A stretch of DNA of 38,197 bases from Acetobacteraceae bacterium (lineage in GTDB: Bacteria; Pseudomonadota; Alphaproteobacteria; Acetobacterales; Acetobacteraceae). Where the stretch lies: contig JAIYDD010000215.1 of NCBI GenBank assembly GCA_027487675.1, forward strand, positions 1-38,197, given 5' to 3'. The translations under genes and the position numbers were made by a program. Below the pieces are notes generated by a model. That model was given only the letters and a program-made list of their open reading frames with translations, was not told where the DNA came from and ran no database searches. Of the stretch, positions 14,841-22,518 are shown piece by piece (the first letter of the stretch is position 1; every line of letters begins with the position of its first letter).

Positions 14841-15862
14841 TGGCGGCGGTCTCGGAGGCCGATTTCCTCCTCGCCTCCCGCGGGGTTGCGAAGGAACTCG
14901 GCGCCTGGGTGGCGGGCGCGGTGTTCGACCGCGCCGGGCGGCTGGCCTTCGCGCTGGCCGACGGCACGCTGCACCGCCACGCGGAGGAAGGCGACTGGCC
15001 GGTGGCGGTGGCGCATGAAGGCGGGCTGCTCTCGGCCTGCGCGGATGCGAAGGATGGCTGGCTTTCCGGCGGCGACGATGGCCGCCTGGTGCGCGTGGCG
15101 CCCGACGGCATGGTGACGCAGATCGCCGACTACCGCGGCAAATGGGTCGATCACGTCGCGGCGCATGAGGCCGGGGTGCGGGCGGCGGCTGTCGGCAAGG
15201 CGGTGCATGTGCTGGGCGTGGCGGGGGCCGCGCTGAAATCGCTGGCGCATCCGTCCTCCCCCGGCGGGATCTGCTTCGACGCCAAGGGCAAGCGCGTCGC
15301 CGTCAGCCACTACAACGGCGCATCGCTGTGGTTCGTGGGCGCGAAGGAGGACAAGCCGCGGCTGCTGGAATGGAAGGGCAGCCACCACGCCATCGCCTTC
15401 TCCCCCGACGGGACGCATGTGGTCACCGCGATGCAGGAACCATCGCTGCATGGCTGGCGTCTGGCCGACGGGCAGCACATGCGGATGTCGGGCTATCCCA
15501 CCAAGACCAAGTCGCTGGCCTTCACCGCGCGCGGCCGGTGGCTGGCGACGTCGGGGGCGGAATCCGTCGTGCTCTGGCCCTTCTTCGGCGGCGGGCCGAT
15601 GGGCAAGGCGCCGACCGAACTCGCCGGCGGGGACGAGGTGATGTGCAGCGCGGTGGCCTGCCACCCGCAGCACGAGGTGGTGGCGGCGGGCTTCGGCGAC
15701 GGGCTGGTGCTGATCACCGAGGTCGCGTCCGGCAAGGTGGTGCCGGTGGCGCCGCCGCGCGGCAGCGCGGTCTCGGCGCTCGCTTGGGATGCCGCCGGCG
15801 CGCGGCTCGCCTTCGGGACGGAGGCGGGCTTCGCCGGCTTCGTCGATCTGTCGCGACGCTGA
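14840..15862 (+). CDS. WD40 repeat beta-propeller protein
   Basis: A 340-residue protein with several degenerate WD40 blades (AVFDRAGRLAFALADGTLHR, GICFDAKGKRVAVSHYNGASLW, HAIAFSPDGTHVVTAMQE, SLAFTARGRWLATSGAESVVLW, SALAWDAAGARLAFGTEAGF). No signal peptide or membrane segment is seen, so it is probably cytosolic. The start overlaps the COG0523 stop (TGATG), meaning tight translational coupling. Pairing of a COG0523 GTPase with a WD40 protein is found in zinc-responsive loci of alphaproteobacteria, so a role as scaffold or client-recognition partner in metal delivery is inferred. The exact function is unknown. Confidence 0.8.
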   Translation: MAAVSEADFLLASRGVAKELGAWVAGAVFDRAGRLAFALADGTLHRHAEEGDWPVAVAHEGGLLSACADAKDGWLSGGDDGRLVRVAPDGMVTQIADYRGKWVDHVAAHEAGVRAAAVGKAVHVLGVAGAALKSLAHPSSPGGICFDAKGKRVAVSHYNGASLWFVGAKEDKPRLLEWKGSHHAIAFSPDGTHVVTAMQEPSLHGWRLADGQHMRMSGYPTKTKSLAFTARGRWLATSGAESVVLWPFFGGGPMGKAPTELAGGDEVMCSAVACHPQHEVVAAGFGDGLVLITEVASGKVVPVAPPRGSAVSALAWDAAGARLAFGTEAGFAGFVDLSRR

Positions 15863-15876
15863 AGGACGCAGCATCC

Positions 15877-16707
15877 ATGGATATGCCGGTGATCGAGACG
15901 CGAACGGGGATGCGCATGCCGCGCATCGGGCTCGGCACCTGGCCGATGCGGGGCGCGGAGTGCGCGCGGGCCGTCGAGGGCGCGATCGGCCTCGGCTACC
16001 GCCACATCGACACCGCCGAGATGTACGGCAACGAGGACGCGGTGGGCGAGGGCATCCGCGCCGCCGGCCTGCCGCGCGGCGAGATCTTCCTGACCACCAA
16101 GGTCTGGTACGACAAGCCCGACGGCGCCGCGATCCGCCGCGCCTTCGACGACTGCCTGAAGCGCCTGGCCACGCCCCATGTCGACCTGCTGCTGATCCAC
16201 TGGCCGAGCCCGGAGCTGAAGCTTTCGGACGCGCTGAAGGGCCTGGCTGCGATCCGCGCGGAGGGTCGCGCCAGGTTCATCGGCGTCTCCAACTTCCCGC
16301 CCTTGCTGCTGCGGCGCGCGATCGGCGAGGGCGTGGAGCTGTCCTGCCTGCAGGTGGAGAACCACGTCCACCTGGACCAGTCGAAGCTGCGCGGCATCTG
16401 CCGGGAGGCGGGGATGGCGCTGACCTCCTACACGCCGCTCGGCAAGGGCGCGCTGGGCGATGATCCCGTCCTGGCGCGGATCGCGGCCAAGCACGGCGCG
16501 ACGGGCGCGCAGGTGGCGCTGGCCTGGCTGCTGGCGCAGGAGGGCGTGGCAATGGTGCCCAAGGCGGCCTCCCCCGCCCGGCAGGCGGAGAACCTGGGCG
16601 CGCTCAAGGTCCGGCTGGACGAGGGCGACCTGGCGGCGCTGGCGGCGCTGCCGAAGGGGCGGCGCTTCGTCGATCCCTCCTTCGCGCCGGACTGGGCGAA
16701 CGGATAG
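15877..16707 (+). CDS. Aldo/keto reductase
   Basis: A 276-residue NADPH-dependent (alpha/beta)8 barrel reductase. The catalytic tetrad is visible as D45, Y50, K75 and H108 (HIDTAEMYGNE, TTKVWYDK, LLLIHWPSP). The cofactor segment MVPKAASPARQAENLGAL is near the C-terminus. It resembles the 2,5-diketo-gluconate reductase/YafB-type branch; the substrate is unknown. ATG 15877 has GAAGGA upstream at 15861-15866. It lies 14 bp after the WD40 stop and may share its transcript. The stop codon TAG (16705-16707) is the first three bases of the left inverted repeat of the downstream element, so the native C-terminus may have been altered by insertion. Confidence 0.9.
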   Translation: MDMPVIETRTGMRMPRIGLGTWPMRGAECARAVEGAIGLGYRHIDTAEMYGNEDAVGEGIRAAGLPRGEIFLTTKVWYDKPDGAAIRRAFDDCLKRLATPHVDLLLIHWPSPELKLSDALKGLAAIRAEGRARFIGVSNFPPLLLRRAIGEGVELSCLQVENHVHLDQSKLRGICREAGMALTSYTPLGKGALGDDPVLARIAAKHGATGAQVALAWLLAQEGVAMVPKAASPARQAENLGALKVRLDEGDLAALAALPKGRRFVDPSFAPDWANG

Positions 16708-16930
16708 CAGGCTGCGGAAATTCGCCTCGGGAAGCAAAGGGAAAGGTCGAGGGGCTCCGCCCCTCGAGCACCCCGGCAGGAACCTGATGTTCCTGCACCT
16801 CCCCTAAATTATTGATATATCCCGTTAAAATTGGGGAAGGTCCAGGAAACTCAGTTCCCTGGCGGGTGGGTGCGGGAGGGCAGCGCCCTCCCGCTGCATT
16901 CGGCCGCCGCCGAATTTCCGCAGCCTGCTA
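16705..16930. mobile_element. 226-bp MITE-like element with 20-bp perfect terminal inverted repeats
   Basis: TAGCAGGCTGCGGAAATTCG (16705-16724) and its exact reverse complement (16911-16930) bound a 226-bp segment with no coding capacity. Inside are hairpins CGAGGGGC/GCCCCTCG (about 16748-16766), GCAGGAAC/GTTCCTGC (about 16781-16797), an imperfect CCAGGAAAC/GTTCCCTGG stem (about 16842-16862), GGGAGGGC/GCCCTCCC (about 16875-16893) and an AT-rich core (about 16804-16833). The outermost TA at both ends fits a TA target duplication as made by Tc1/mariner-IS630-type transposases, but only inferentially. It could also be a REP-like intergenic repeat doubling as terminator for the aldo/keto reductase. 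Confidence 0.75.
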
Positions 16931-16985
16931 GAGCTGGTTTGGCCTGAGTGGGGTCAGGCCAACCCAGCTGCGGCCGGCGGGGCGC

Positions 16986-17213
16986 TCAGGTCCAGCGCAG
17001 CCGTGGCCTCGCGGTGCCCGGCAGGACGGGACAGGCGAGCACGGCGCGGCGGAAGGGCGGCGGCTGTAACTCCGCCGCTGCGGGGCTCGGCAGGGCGGCG
17101 GGCAGCAGGGCGGGGGCCGCGCAGCCGCTGGCCTGGGGCAATCGGTTGATGGGCGCCTCGGCGGCTGCCACGGGCCCTGGCAGCAGGGCGGAGAGCAGCA
17201 GGGCAAGCCGCAT
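16986..17213 (-). CDS. Small putative secreted protein
   Basis: A 75-residue frame beginning MRLALLLSALLPGPVAAAEA, a plausible cleavable signal peptide, followed by a Pro/Ala-rich region with two Cys. No family was recognised and no Shine-Dalgarno is visible. An in-frame GTG start at 17300 would add 29 residues. It is kept because of the signal peptide, but it may be spurious. Its opposite strand is also open. Confidence 0.35.
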   Translation of the reverse strand: MRLALLLSALLPGPVAAAEAPINRLPQASGCAAPALLPAALPSPAAAELQPPPFRRAVLACPVLPGTARPRLRWT

Positions 17214-17364
17214 GGGCCGTGTCACGGGTCGTGCTCCTGCCTCGGGGGCGCCAGGGCAACGCGCCCCGGCGGCGGCCGTTGCGATGCGGGTTTTTTTCAC
17301 CGCGTGGTGGAACCGCGCAGGCGGCTTCGCCTATGGGGAGAGGGCCAGCCAAAGGGGGTGCGCC

Positions 17365-17787
17365 ATGTCCGGCTTCCCGGATGACGAAGAGGTCGATCTC
17401 GGCATCAGCCTCGCGACCGTGGCGACGGTGGTCGACCACGTCCGTGCGCTGCAGGGCAAGGAGGAGACCGAGCCCGAGCAGGTGGACGAGGACGCGAACA
17501 GCGAGGCGGCGCTGCTGCAGGAAACCCCCGACGACATGACGGAGGCGACGCTGCGGGTGTTCATCGGCGAGCTGAACGAGGACGAGCAGGCCAGCCTGAT
17601 CGCGCTCGCCTGGGTCGGCCGCGGCGACCACGGGCCGGAGGAGTGGGAGGAGGCGCTGGCACTCGCCGCGGAGCGCAACGAGGCGCGCGACGTGGCGGAC
17701 TACCTGCTGGCGATGGACAATCTCGGCGACCTGCTGGCCGAAGGTGTGGCGGCCTTCGGGCTGTCGATCGAGGATGTGGAGCGGTAG
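17365..17787 (+). CDS. DUF3775 domain-containing protein
   Basis: A 140-residue acidic cytosolic protein. It matches the DUF3775 pattern known in Rhodospirillales and relatives: LGISLATVATVVDHVRALQGKE at the N-terminus and LRVFIGELNEDEQASLIALAWVGRGDH with EEWEEALALAAE in the middle. The C-terminal YLLAMDNLGDLLAEGVAAFG is predicted helical. The function is unknown. Start: ATG 17365 with AAAGGGGG (17351-17358) upstream. It is monocistronic and convergent with glf. Confidence 0.8.
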   Translation: MSGFPDDEEVDLGISLATVATVVDHVRALQGKEETEPEQVDEDANSEAALLQETPDDMTEATLRVFIGELNEDEQASLIALAWVGRGDHGPEEWEEALALAAERNEARDVADYLLAMDNLGDLLAEGVAAFGLSIEDVER

Positions 17788-17885
17788 GCGGCGGTCTGGT
17801 GTCCCCCGGCGCCGCGAGCCGCGCCATGCCGCCGCCGGGTGGGCCGGCCGCGCCCGGGCGGCACGCAAAAAAGGAATGCGCCAGC

Positions 17886-17925
17886 GAAGGGGTGGTCATC
17901 GGTAGCTTCGCCCTGCCACCCCTTC
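17886..17925. repeat. 10-bp inverted repeat in DUF3775/glf intergenic region
   Basis: GAAGGGGTGG (17886-17895) and CCACCCCTTC (17916-17925) are exact complements with a 20-bp loop. The surrounding 276-bp convergent gap also has A-rich and T-rich tracts unlike nearby coding DNA. It may be part of a dispersed intergenic repeat. Confidence 0.65.
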
Positions 17926-17985
17926 TGCCGATTTTCCGTTCTGCTGATGCCGGTCCAGGGCGGCAGCCCTGCTGGTGGGGGGTAC

Positions 17986-18009
17986 GGGGGTGAGGCGAAG
18001 CCTCCCCCC
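17986..18009. terminator. Strong terminator-like hairpin between convergent genes
   Basis: GGGGG-T-GAGGC (17986-17996) pairs with GCCTC-CCCCC (18000-18009) around a GAA loop, a 10-bp stem with one bulge. It sits between the 3' ends of the DUF3775 gene and glf and could stop transcription from both sides. Confidence 0.55.
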
Positions 18010-18063
18010 GGGCCATTTGGCGCCGCGTCGCGCCAACGACGCGAAGCGCGAAGCTCCCCCCGC

Positions 18064-19230
18064 TCAGTCCCCCGCCGCCGCCCGCTTCAGCCGCGCATCG
18101 TCGTTCGCTGCCGCCGGCATCGACTTCTGGATGCGCTCGAAGGTCGTCAGCGCCTGGCCCACCACCTGGTCCATGTTGTAGTAGCGGTAGGTCGCCAGCC
18201 GCCCGACGAACCAGGTGCCCGGCGTCGCATCCGCCAGCGCCTCGTAGCGCTTGTAGAGCGCGGCGTTCTCCGGGCGGGGGATCGGGTAGTAGGGGTCGCC
18301 CTCCGCGCTCGGGTATTCGTAGGTCACGCTGGTCTTCGGGTGGCTCTGCCCGGTGATCCACTTGTATTCGGAGACGCGGGTGAAGGGCGTCGCCTCGGCC
18401 GGGTGGTTCACCGTGCCGGTGGGCAGCGCCCATTCGCGGCCCAGCGTCTCGTGCCGGAAGTGCAGCGACCGGTAGGGCAGCTTGCCGAAGCGGAAGCCGA
18501 AATACTCGTCCACCGGCCCGGTCCAGACCAGGTTGCGGAAGGCGAAGCGGTGGCGCGCCTCGGCGAAGTCCATGCCCGTGCGGACGGTGATCCGCGGGTG
18601 GTCCAGCATGCGGCGGAACATCGCCGTGTAGCCGTCGCGCGGCATCGCCTGGAAGCGGTCGGTGAAGTAGCGGTCGTCGCGGTTCGTGCGGGTCGGCACG
18701 CGGGCCGTCACGCTCTTGTCCAGCTCGCTCGGGTCGAGCGCCCATTGCTTGCGCGTGTAGCCGCGGAAGAACAGCTCGTAGAGCTCGCGCCCGACCTTGG
18801 AGACGACGACGTCCTCGCTGCTGCGGATCTCCGCCACGGGTTCGGCGCGCGCGGCGAGCCAGCCTTCCACCTCGGCTTCCGTCAGCGAAAGGCCGTAGAG
18901 GCGGTTGATGGTGTCGAGGTTGATCGGCATGGGCACCTGCACCGTCTTGCCGGTGGTCGGGCTCGTCACCTCGGCCAGCACGCGGTGCTCGTAGGGCCGC
19001 CATTCGGTGAAGCGCGACAGGTGGGCGAAGACCGCCTCGCTGTTGGTGTGGAAGATGTGCGGGCCGTAGCGATGGATCAGCACGCCCGCCTCGTCCAGGT
19101 GGTCGAAGGCGTTGCCGGCGATGTGGTCGCGCCGGTCGATGACCAGCACGCGGTCCCCGCGCACCGAGGCGAGGCGTTCGGCCAGCACGGATCCCGCGAA
19201 GCCGGCGCCGACGACGAGCCAGTCAAACAT
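18064..19230 (-). CDS. glf: UDP-galactopyranose mutase
   Basis: A 388-residue flavoenzyme that interconverts UDP-galactopyranose and UDP-galactofuranose, supplying Galf for envelope polysaccharides. The FAD-binding N-terminus is WLVVGAGFAGSVLAERLA. The family segments GPHIFHTNSEAV, RGYTRKQWALDPSEL, EYKWITGQSHPKTSVTYEYP, and VGRLATYRYYNMDQVVGQAL near the end, are all present. ATG 19230 overlaps the upstream glycosyltransferase by eight bases, so the two are coupled. Family length is about 370-390. The frame upstream of 19230 belongs to the neighbouring gene. Confidence 0.93.
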   Translation of the reverse strand: MFDWLVVGAGFAGSVLAERLASVRGDRVLVIDRRDHIAGNAFDHLDEAGVLIHRYGPHIFHTNSEAVFAHLSRFTEWRPYEHRVLAEVTSPTTGKTVQVPMPINLDTINRLYGLSLTEAEVEGWLAARAEPVAEIRSSEDVVVSKVGRELYELFFRGYTRKQWALDPSELDKSVTARVPTRTNRDDRYFTDRFQAMPRDGYTAMFRRMLDHPRITVRTGMDFAEARHRFAFRNLVWTGPVDEYFGFRFGKLPYRSLHFRHETLGREWALPTGTVNHPAEATPFTRVSEYKWITGQSHPKTSVTYEYPSAEGDPYYPIPRPENAALYKRYEALADATPGTWFVGRLATYRYYNMDQVVGQALTTFERIQKSMPAAANDDARLKRAAAGD

Positions 19231-20449
19231 GCTGCGCCCCCGCCACCCGTGCCGAGGCCGCCCGCGTCGCACCCGCACCCGGCGCGCGCGCAGCGCGCCG
19301 GCGCTGCCGTGCCTCCCGGATCAGGGCGTCCATGCGCGCCCAGGTGCTGTCCCAGGACCCGGCGGCGAGCCGCGCATCCACGCGCTCCAGCCAGGGCCCG
19401 GCGTGGCGCGCCAGCAGCCCTTCCAGCGCGGCGGCCATGCCGGGCGCGTCGCGCGCGATCTCGACGAACCCCGGATCGCCGCCCTGGGGACCATAGTCGC
19501 GCACCACGTCGGTGACGGGGGTGGAGACCAGCGGCAGGCCGGCGGCCAGGAATTCCGGCGTCTTGGTCGGGCTGATGAAGCGCGTGCTCTCGTTCATCGC
19601 GAAGGGCATGAAGCCGGCATCCCAATGCGCGAGATGCGCCGGCAGGTCGCGATAGTCGCGCGCGCCCAGCCAATGGATGTTGCCCGCGCGGGGCAGGCCG
19701 GCCGGGTCGATCTTCACGACCGGGCCGATCATCACGAAGGACCAGTCGGGCCGCAGCCCTGCCAGCGCGCCGACCAGGTCGAGGTCCATCCGTTCGTCCA
19801 CCACGCCGAAGAAGCCGATGCGCGGGCGCGGGATGCCGCGCATCGCCTCCGGCTCCGGCAGGCCCTGGCGCGCCTGGCCGAAATGCCTGGCGTCGATCGA
19901 GGAGGGCAGGCAGTGCACGTCGCGGTGCCGGTCGCGCTTCGCCTCGTAGAGGCTGCGGCCGCCGGTGAAGACCAGGTCGGCGCGGGACAGCAGCTCGCGC
20001 TCCAGCGCCAGCATGGCGGGCGGCGCGCCGCGGAAGGCGGAGAGCTCGTCCATGCAGTCGTAGACCACCGCCTCGGCCGGCAGGTTGCCGGCATAGGGCA
20101 GCGCCATCGGCGTGTAGAACCAGGTCACCAGCGGCCGGCCGGCGCGCGGCGCCACCAGCCCGCGCAGCAGGCCCGACAGCGCCATCGCCTGCGCCTCCTC
20201 CCGCAGCCCGTGCGGCAGCACGGGGCGGGCGAGGCAGATGCCCGCCGCCCGCTCGGAGAGATCGAGGCGCGGGGTCGCGCCGTCCTCGAAGACCGGCTCC
20301 TCGAAGAACAGCACGTCATGGTCGGCGGCGGCGCGCGTCATCAGGTGCTGCGGGCGCTGGAAGACGAAGTCCCAGCGCAGATGCGACAGCACAAGAAGCA
20401 CGGGCCGGCCCTCGCGTGCCGTGCCTGGACGCGGCGGCGCCTCGTTCAT
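19223..20449 (-). CDS. Glycosyltransferase, Glf-associated
   Basis: A 408-residue GT-B-type glycosyltransferase. The N-terminus has the marked LSHLRWDFVFQRPQHLMTR segment common to glycosyltransferases linked to glf. The C-terminal donor site includes FMPFAMNESTRFISPTKTPEFLAAGLPLVSTPV, a conserved family-1/4 motif with the E-x7-E-like region. It has no signal peptide and is cytosolic or peripheral. Start: ATG 20449 with GAGGAG upstream (CACGAGGAGAGTGGTG). The 3' end overlaps glf. The pair probably makes and transfers a galactofuranose or related sugar; acceptor and polymer are unknown. Confidence 0.85.
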   Translation of the reverse strand: MNEAPPRPGTAREGRPVLLVLSHLRWDFVFQRPQHLMTRAAADHDVLFFEEPVFEDGATPRLDLSERAAGICLARPVLPHGLREEAQAMALSGLLRGLVAPRAGRPLVTWFYTPMALPYAGNLPAEAVVYDCMDELSAFRGAPPAMLALERELLSRADLVFTGGRSLYEAKRDRHRDVHCLPSSIDARHFGQARQGLPEPEAMRGIPRPRIGFFGVVDERMDLDLVGALAGLRPDWSFVMIGPVVKIDPAGLPRAGNIHWLGARDYRDLPAHLAHWDAGFMPFAMNESTRFISPTKTPEFLAAGLPLVSTPVTDVVRDYGPQGGDPGFVEIARDAPGMAAALEGLLARHAGPWLERVDARLAAGSWDSTWARMDALIREARQRRRAARAPGAGATRAASARVAGAQHV

Positions 20450-20705
20450 CACCACTCTCCTCGTGTCACATGTCCTGGCGGAGGGGCGCGCGAGCGAAAC
20501 CGCGCCGGGAGGTGCCTCCCGCTGCCCCAAAACGCCCGAACGCCCTGGATGCATGCTCAACGCGGTAAGGCGCGCCGCGGTTCCGGGCAGCGATGGAACC
20601 GTGCCGGTTCGGATCGGATGCTTGCCGCGGATGCTGAAAAACCAAGGGTCCGGCGCGACCGGGCCGGCCGGGTCGCGTTGTGCGGCGACATGGAGGAGGC
20701 ATCCC

Positions 20706-20993
20706 ATGGCCAGGTCGGGCAACCCGGGTAATTTCGCCAACGACAAGACCCGCGCGGCGGAAGCCGGACGCTTGGGCGGTCAGCGCCAGGGCGCGCACAA
20801 CAACAAGGCGAACTTCGCGCATGACAAGGGCCGCGCGGCGGAGGCCGGCAGGCTGGGCGGCCAGCGGCAGGGCGCGCACAACAACAAGGCCAATTTCGCG
20901 AACGACCGCGCCAAGGCGGTGCAGGCCGGGCGGCTCGGCGGACAGCAAAGCCAGGGCGGTCGCGCGACGCCGGAGGGCGAGGAGGCGGGCTGA
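20706..20993 (+). CDS. KGG (con-10-like) repeat stress protein
   Basis: A 95-residue hydrophilic protein built of three units of about 27 residues, NFANDKTRAAEAGRLGGQ followed by RQGAHNNKA, twice nearly exact (DNA period 81 bp) and a third degenerate copy. The AGRLGGQ core matches the KGG/con-10 family of small stress-induced proteins found across bacteria and fungi. The function is not established; proteins of this kind are often induced in stationary phase or general stress. Start: ATG 20706 with an excellent GGAGGAGG (20692-20699). It is monocistronic and convergent with nth. Confidence 0.85.
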   Translation: MARSGNPGNFANDKTRAAEAGRLGGQRQGAHNNKANFAHDKGRAAEAGRLGGQRQGAHNNKANFANDRAKAVQAGRLGGQQSQGGRATPEGEEAG

Positions 20994-21054
20994 CGCCGCG
21001 CGCCGGGCGCGACTGGCAGCTTCCCTGCGGCGCCGGCGGCAGGCCCGGCGCCCG

Positions 21055-21945
21055 TCAGCCCGGCGGCGCGAGCACCTTCGCCTTGAAGTTGCACTGCGCG
21101 ATGGCCGGGCAGCGCCAGCATTCCGGGGCGCGCGCCTTGCAGACATAGCGCCCGTGCAGGATCAGCCAGTGATGCGCGTCCCGCAGCATGTCGGGCGGGC
21201 AGCGCTTCACCAGCCCGTCCTCGACCGCCCGCGGGGTGCGGCCCGGCGCCAGGCCGGTGCGGTTGCCCAGGCGGAAGATGTGCGTGTCGACCGCCATGGT
21301 CTCCTGCCCGAAGGCCACGTTCAGCACGACGTTGGCGGTCTTGCGGCCGACGCCGGGCAGCGCCTCCAGCGCCTCGCGCTCGGGGGGCACCTGGCCGCCA
21401 TGCTTCTCGATCAGCTGGCGGGCCAGGGCGGCGACGTTGCGCGCCTTAGCCTGCCAGAGCCCGATGCGGCGGATATGCGGGGCGATGCCCGCCTCGCCCA
21501 GCGCGGCCATGGCGGCGGGGTCGGGGGCGGCCTCGAAGAGGGTGGCGGTTGCCTTGTTCACCGCGACGTCGGTGGTCTGGGCGGAAAGCACGACGGCGAC
21601 GAGCAGGGTGAAGGCGTCGCGGTAATGCAGTTCGGTCTCCGGCGCGGGGTTCGCGGCCGCCAGGGCGCGGAGGAAGGCGTCGGCCTGCGCCAGGTTCATC
21701 CGCCGCGCCGCGGCATGCTTGGCCGGCCGCGCCGCGATGCGCGTTGTCGGCCGCTCCGCGGCGTGCGCCGTTGGCCGCTCCGCGGCGTCCGCCGTTGGCC
21801 GCTCCGCGGCGTGCTTCGTCGGCCGCTTCGCGGCGTGCGTTGTCGGCCGCTTCGCGGCGGGGCCGCGGTCGGGGCGCGGCGAACCGGGCTGCGGGTCCGG
21901 GGCGGGATCGGCGGAGGGGGCGGCGCTTCGCGGGCGGGGGGGCAT
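21055..21945 (-). CDS. nth: Endonuclease III (DNA glycosylase/AP lyase)
   Basis: A 296-residue base-excision-repair enzyme. It removes oxidised pyrimidines and cleaves abasic sites. Catalytic domain from about residue 83: LSAQTTD, the HhH motif with LPGVGRKTANVVL (catalytic Lys), VDTHIFRLGNR (catalytic Asp), and the 4Fe-4S ligands CKARAPECWRCPAIAQC (spacing 6-2-5). The first 82 residues are an extra Ala/Arg/Pro/Thr-rich basic tail with six 8-residue repeats. An inner ATG at 21699 gives the normal size (about 214 residues), and either start may be used. The ATG at 21945 is divergent from DUF2244 with a 35-bp gap. Confidence 0.9.
   Translation of the reverse strand: MPPRPRSAAPSADPAPDPQPGSPRPDRGPAAKRPTTHAAKRPTKHAAERPTADAAERPTAHAAERPTTRIAARPAKHAAARRMNLAQADAFLRALAAANPAPETELHYRDAFTLLVAVVLSAQTTDVAVNKATATLFEAAPDPAAMAALGEAGIAPHIRRIGLWQAKARNVAALARQLIEKHGGQVPPEREALEALPGVGRKTANVVLNVAFGQETMAVDTHIFRLGNRTGLAPGRTPRAVEDGLVKRCPPDMLRDAHHWLILHGRYVCKARAPECWRCPAIAQCNFKAKVLAPPG
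21715..21858. repeat. 24-bp tandem repeat in the 5' part of nth, about six copies
   Basis: Six consecutive 24-bp units around TCCGCGGCG encode AAKRPTTH, AAKRPTKH, AAERPTAD, AAERPTAH, AAERPTTR and IAARPAKH on the minus strand. The copies diverge from each other. The unit is a multiple of three, so copy number changes keep the nth frame. Confidence 0.85.
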
Positions 21946-21980
21946 GGCGGAACCGCACGCCTACCCCATACTGTGGCCTG

Positions 21981-22499
21981 ATGTCAGCCCAGGCCGATCC
22001 GATCCTGTTCGAGGCCGTCAGCCATCCGCCCGCCGGGCTGTCGCGCGGGGGGCTGCGGATGCTCTGCATGCTGGTGGCGCTGGCTGCCGCGATCCCGGCG
22101 GTGCTGTTCGCCCTGCTCGGCGCCTGGCCGATCCTGGGCTTCCTGGGGCTGGAGGTGGCGCTGGTGCTCGGCCTGGTCTGCCTGCACCGGCGCTGGAGCG
22201 CGGCGGCGCGGGAGACGGTGATGCTGACCGAGGCGCGGCTGGTGGTACGCCGCGCCGATGGCCGCGGCGGCCAGGAGATGCACGAGCTCGAGCCGTTCTG
22301 GGCGCGGCTGTCCGTGGAGGAACGGCCGGGGACGGTGCCGACCCTGCGTCTGACCAGCCGCGGGCGGCAGGTGGAGATCGGCCGCTTCCTGTCCGAGGAC
22401 GAGCGGCGGGACCTGGCGCGGGCGCTGGAGGCGGCGCTGCGGCGCTACCGCGACCCGGTCTTCGACAACCCGCAGCTGCGGGCGGGGGGCGGCGACTGA
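21981..22499 (+). CDS. DUF2244 membrane protein
   Basis: A 172-residue protein with two closely spaced membrane segments (about residues 29-51 and 52-72; MLCMLVALAAAIPAVLFALL and LGFLGLEVALVLGLVCL), followed by a cytosolic beta-rich domain (ETVMLTEARLVVRRADGRG, FWARLSVEER, TSRGRQVEIGRFLSEDERRDLARALEAAL). This matches the DUF2244 family of alphaproteobacterial integral membrane proteins, whose function is unknown. The C-terminal helix DERRDLARALEAALRRY is amphipathic. Start: ATG 21981, 35 bp from divergent nth, so both genes share a very short promoter region. It is convergent with the XRE regulator, 19 bp away. Confidence 0.8.
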   Translation: MSAQADPILFEAVSHPPAGLSRGGLRMLCMLVALAAAIPAVLFALLGAWPILGFLGLEVALVLGLVCLHRRWSAAARETVMLTEARLVVRRADGRGGQEMHELEPFWARLSVEERPGTVPTLRLTSRGRQVEIGRFLSEDERRDLARALEAALRRYRDPVFDNPQLRAGGGD

Positions 22500-22518
22500 G
22501 CCGGTGGCGCGGCCGCGG

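Noticed and set aside
17279-17303. T-run (TTTTTTT) as intrinsic terminator
   Set aside because: No convincing GC stem directly upstream in the right orientation and no gene ending there on the plus strand.
20450-20705. General-stress (EcfG-type GGAAC-N-GTT) promoter before the KGG gene
   Set aside because: GGAACC occurs near 20600, but no suitable -10 lies at the proper spacing.
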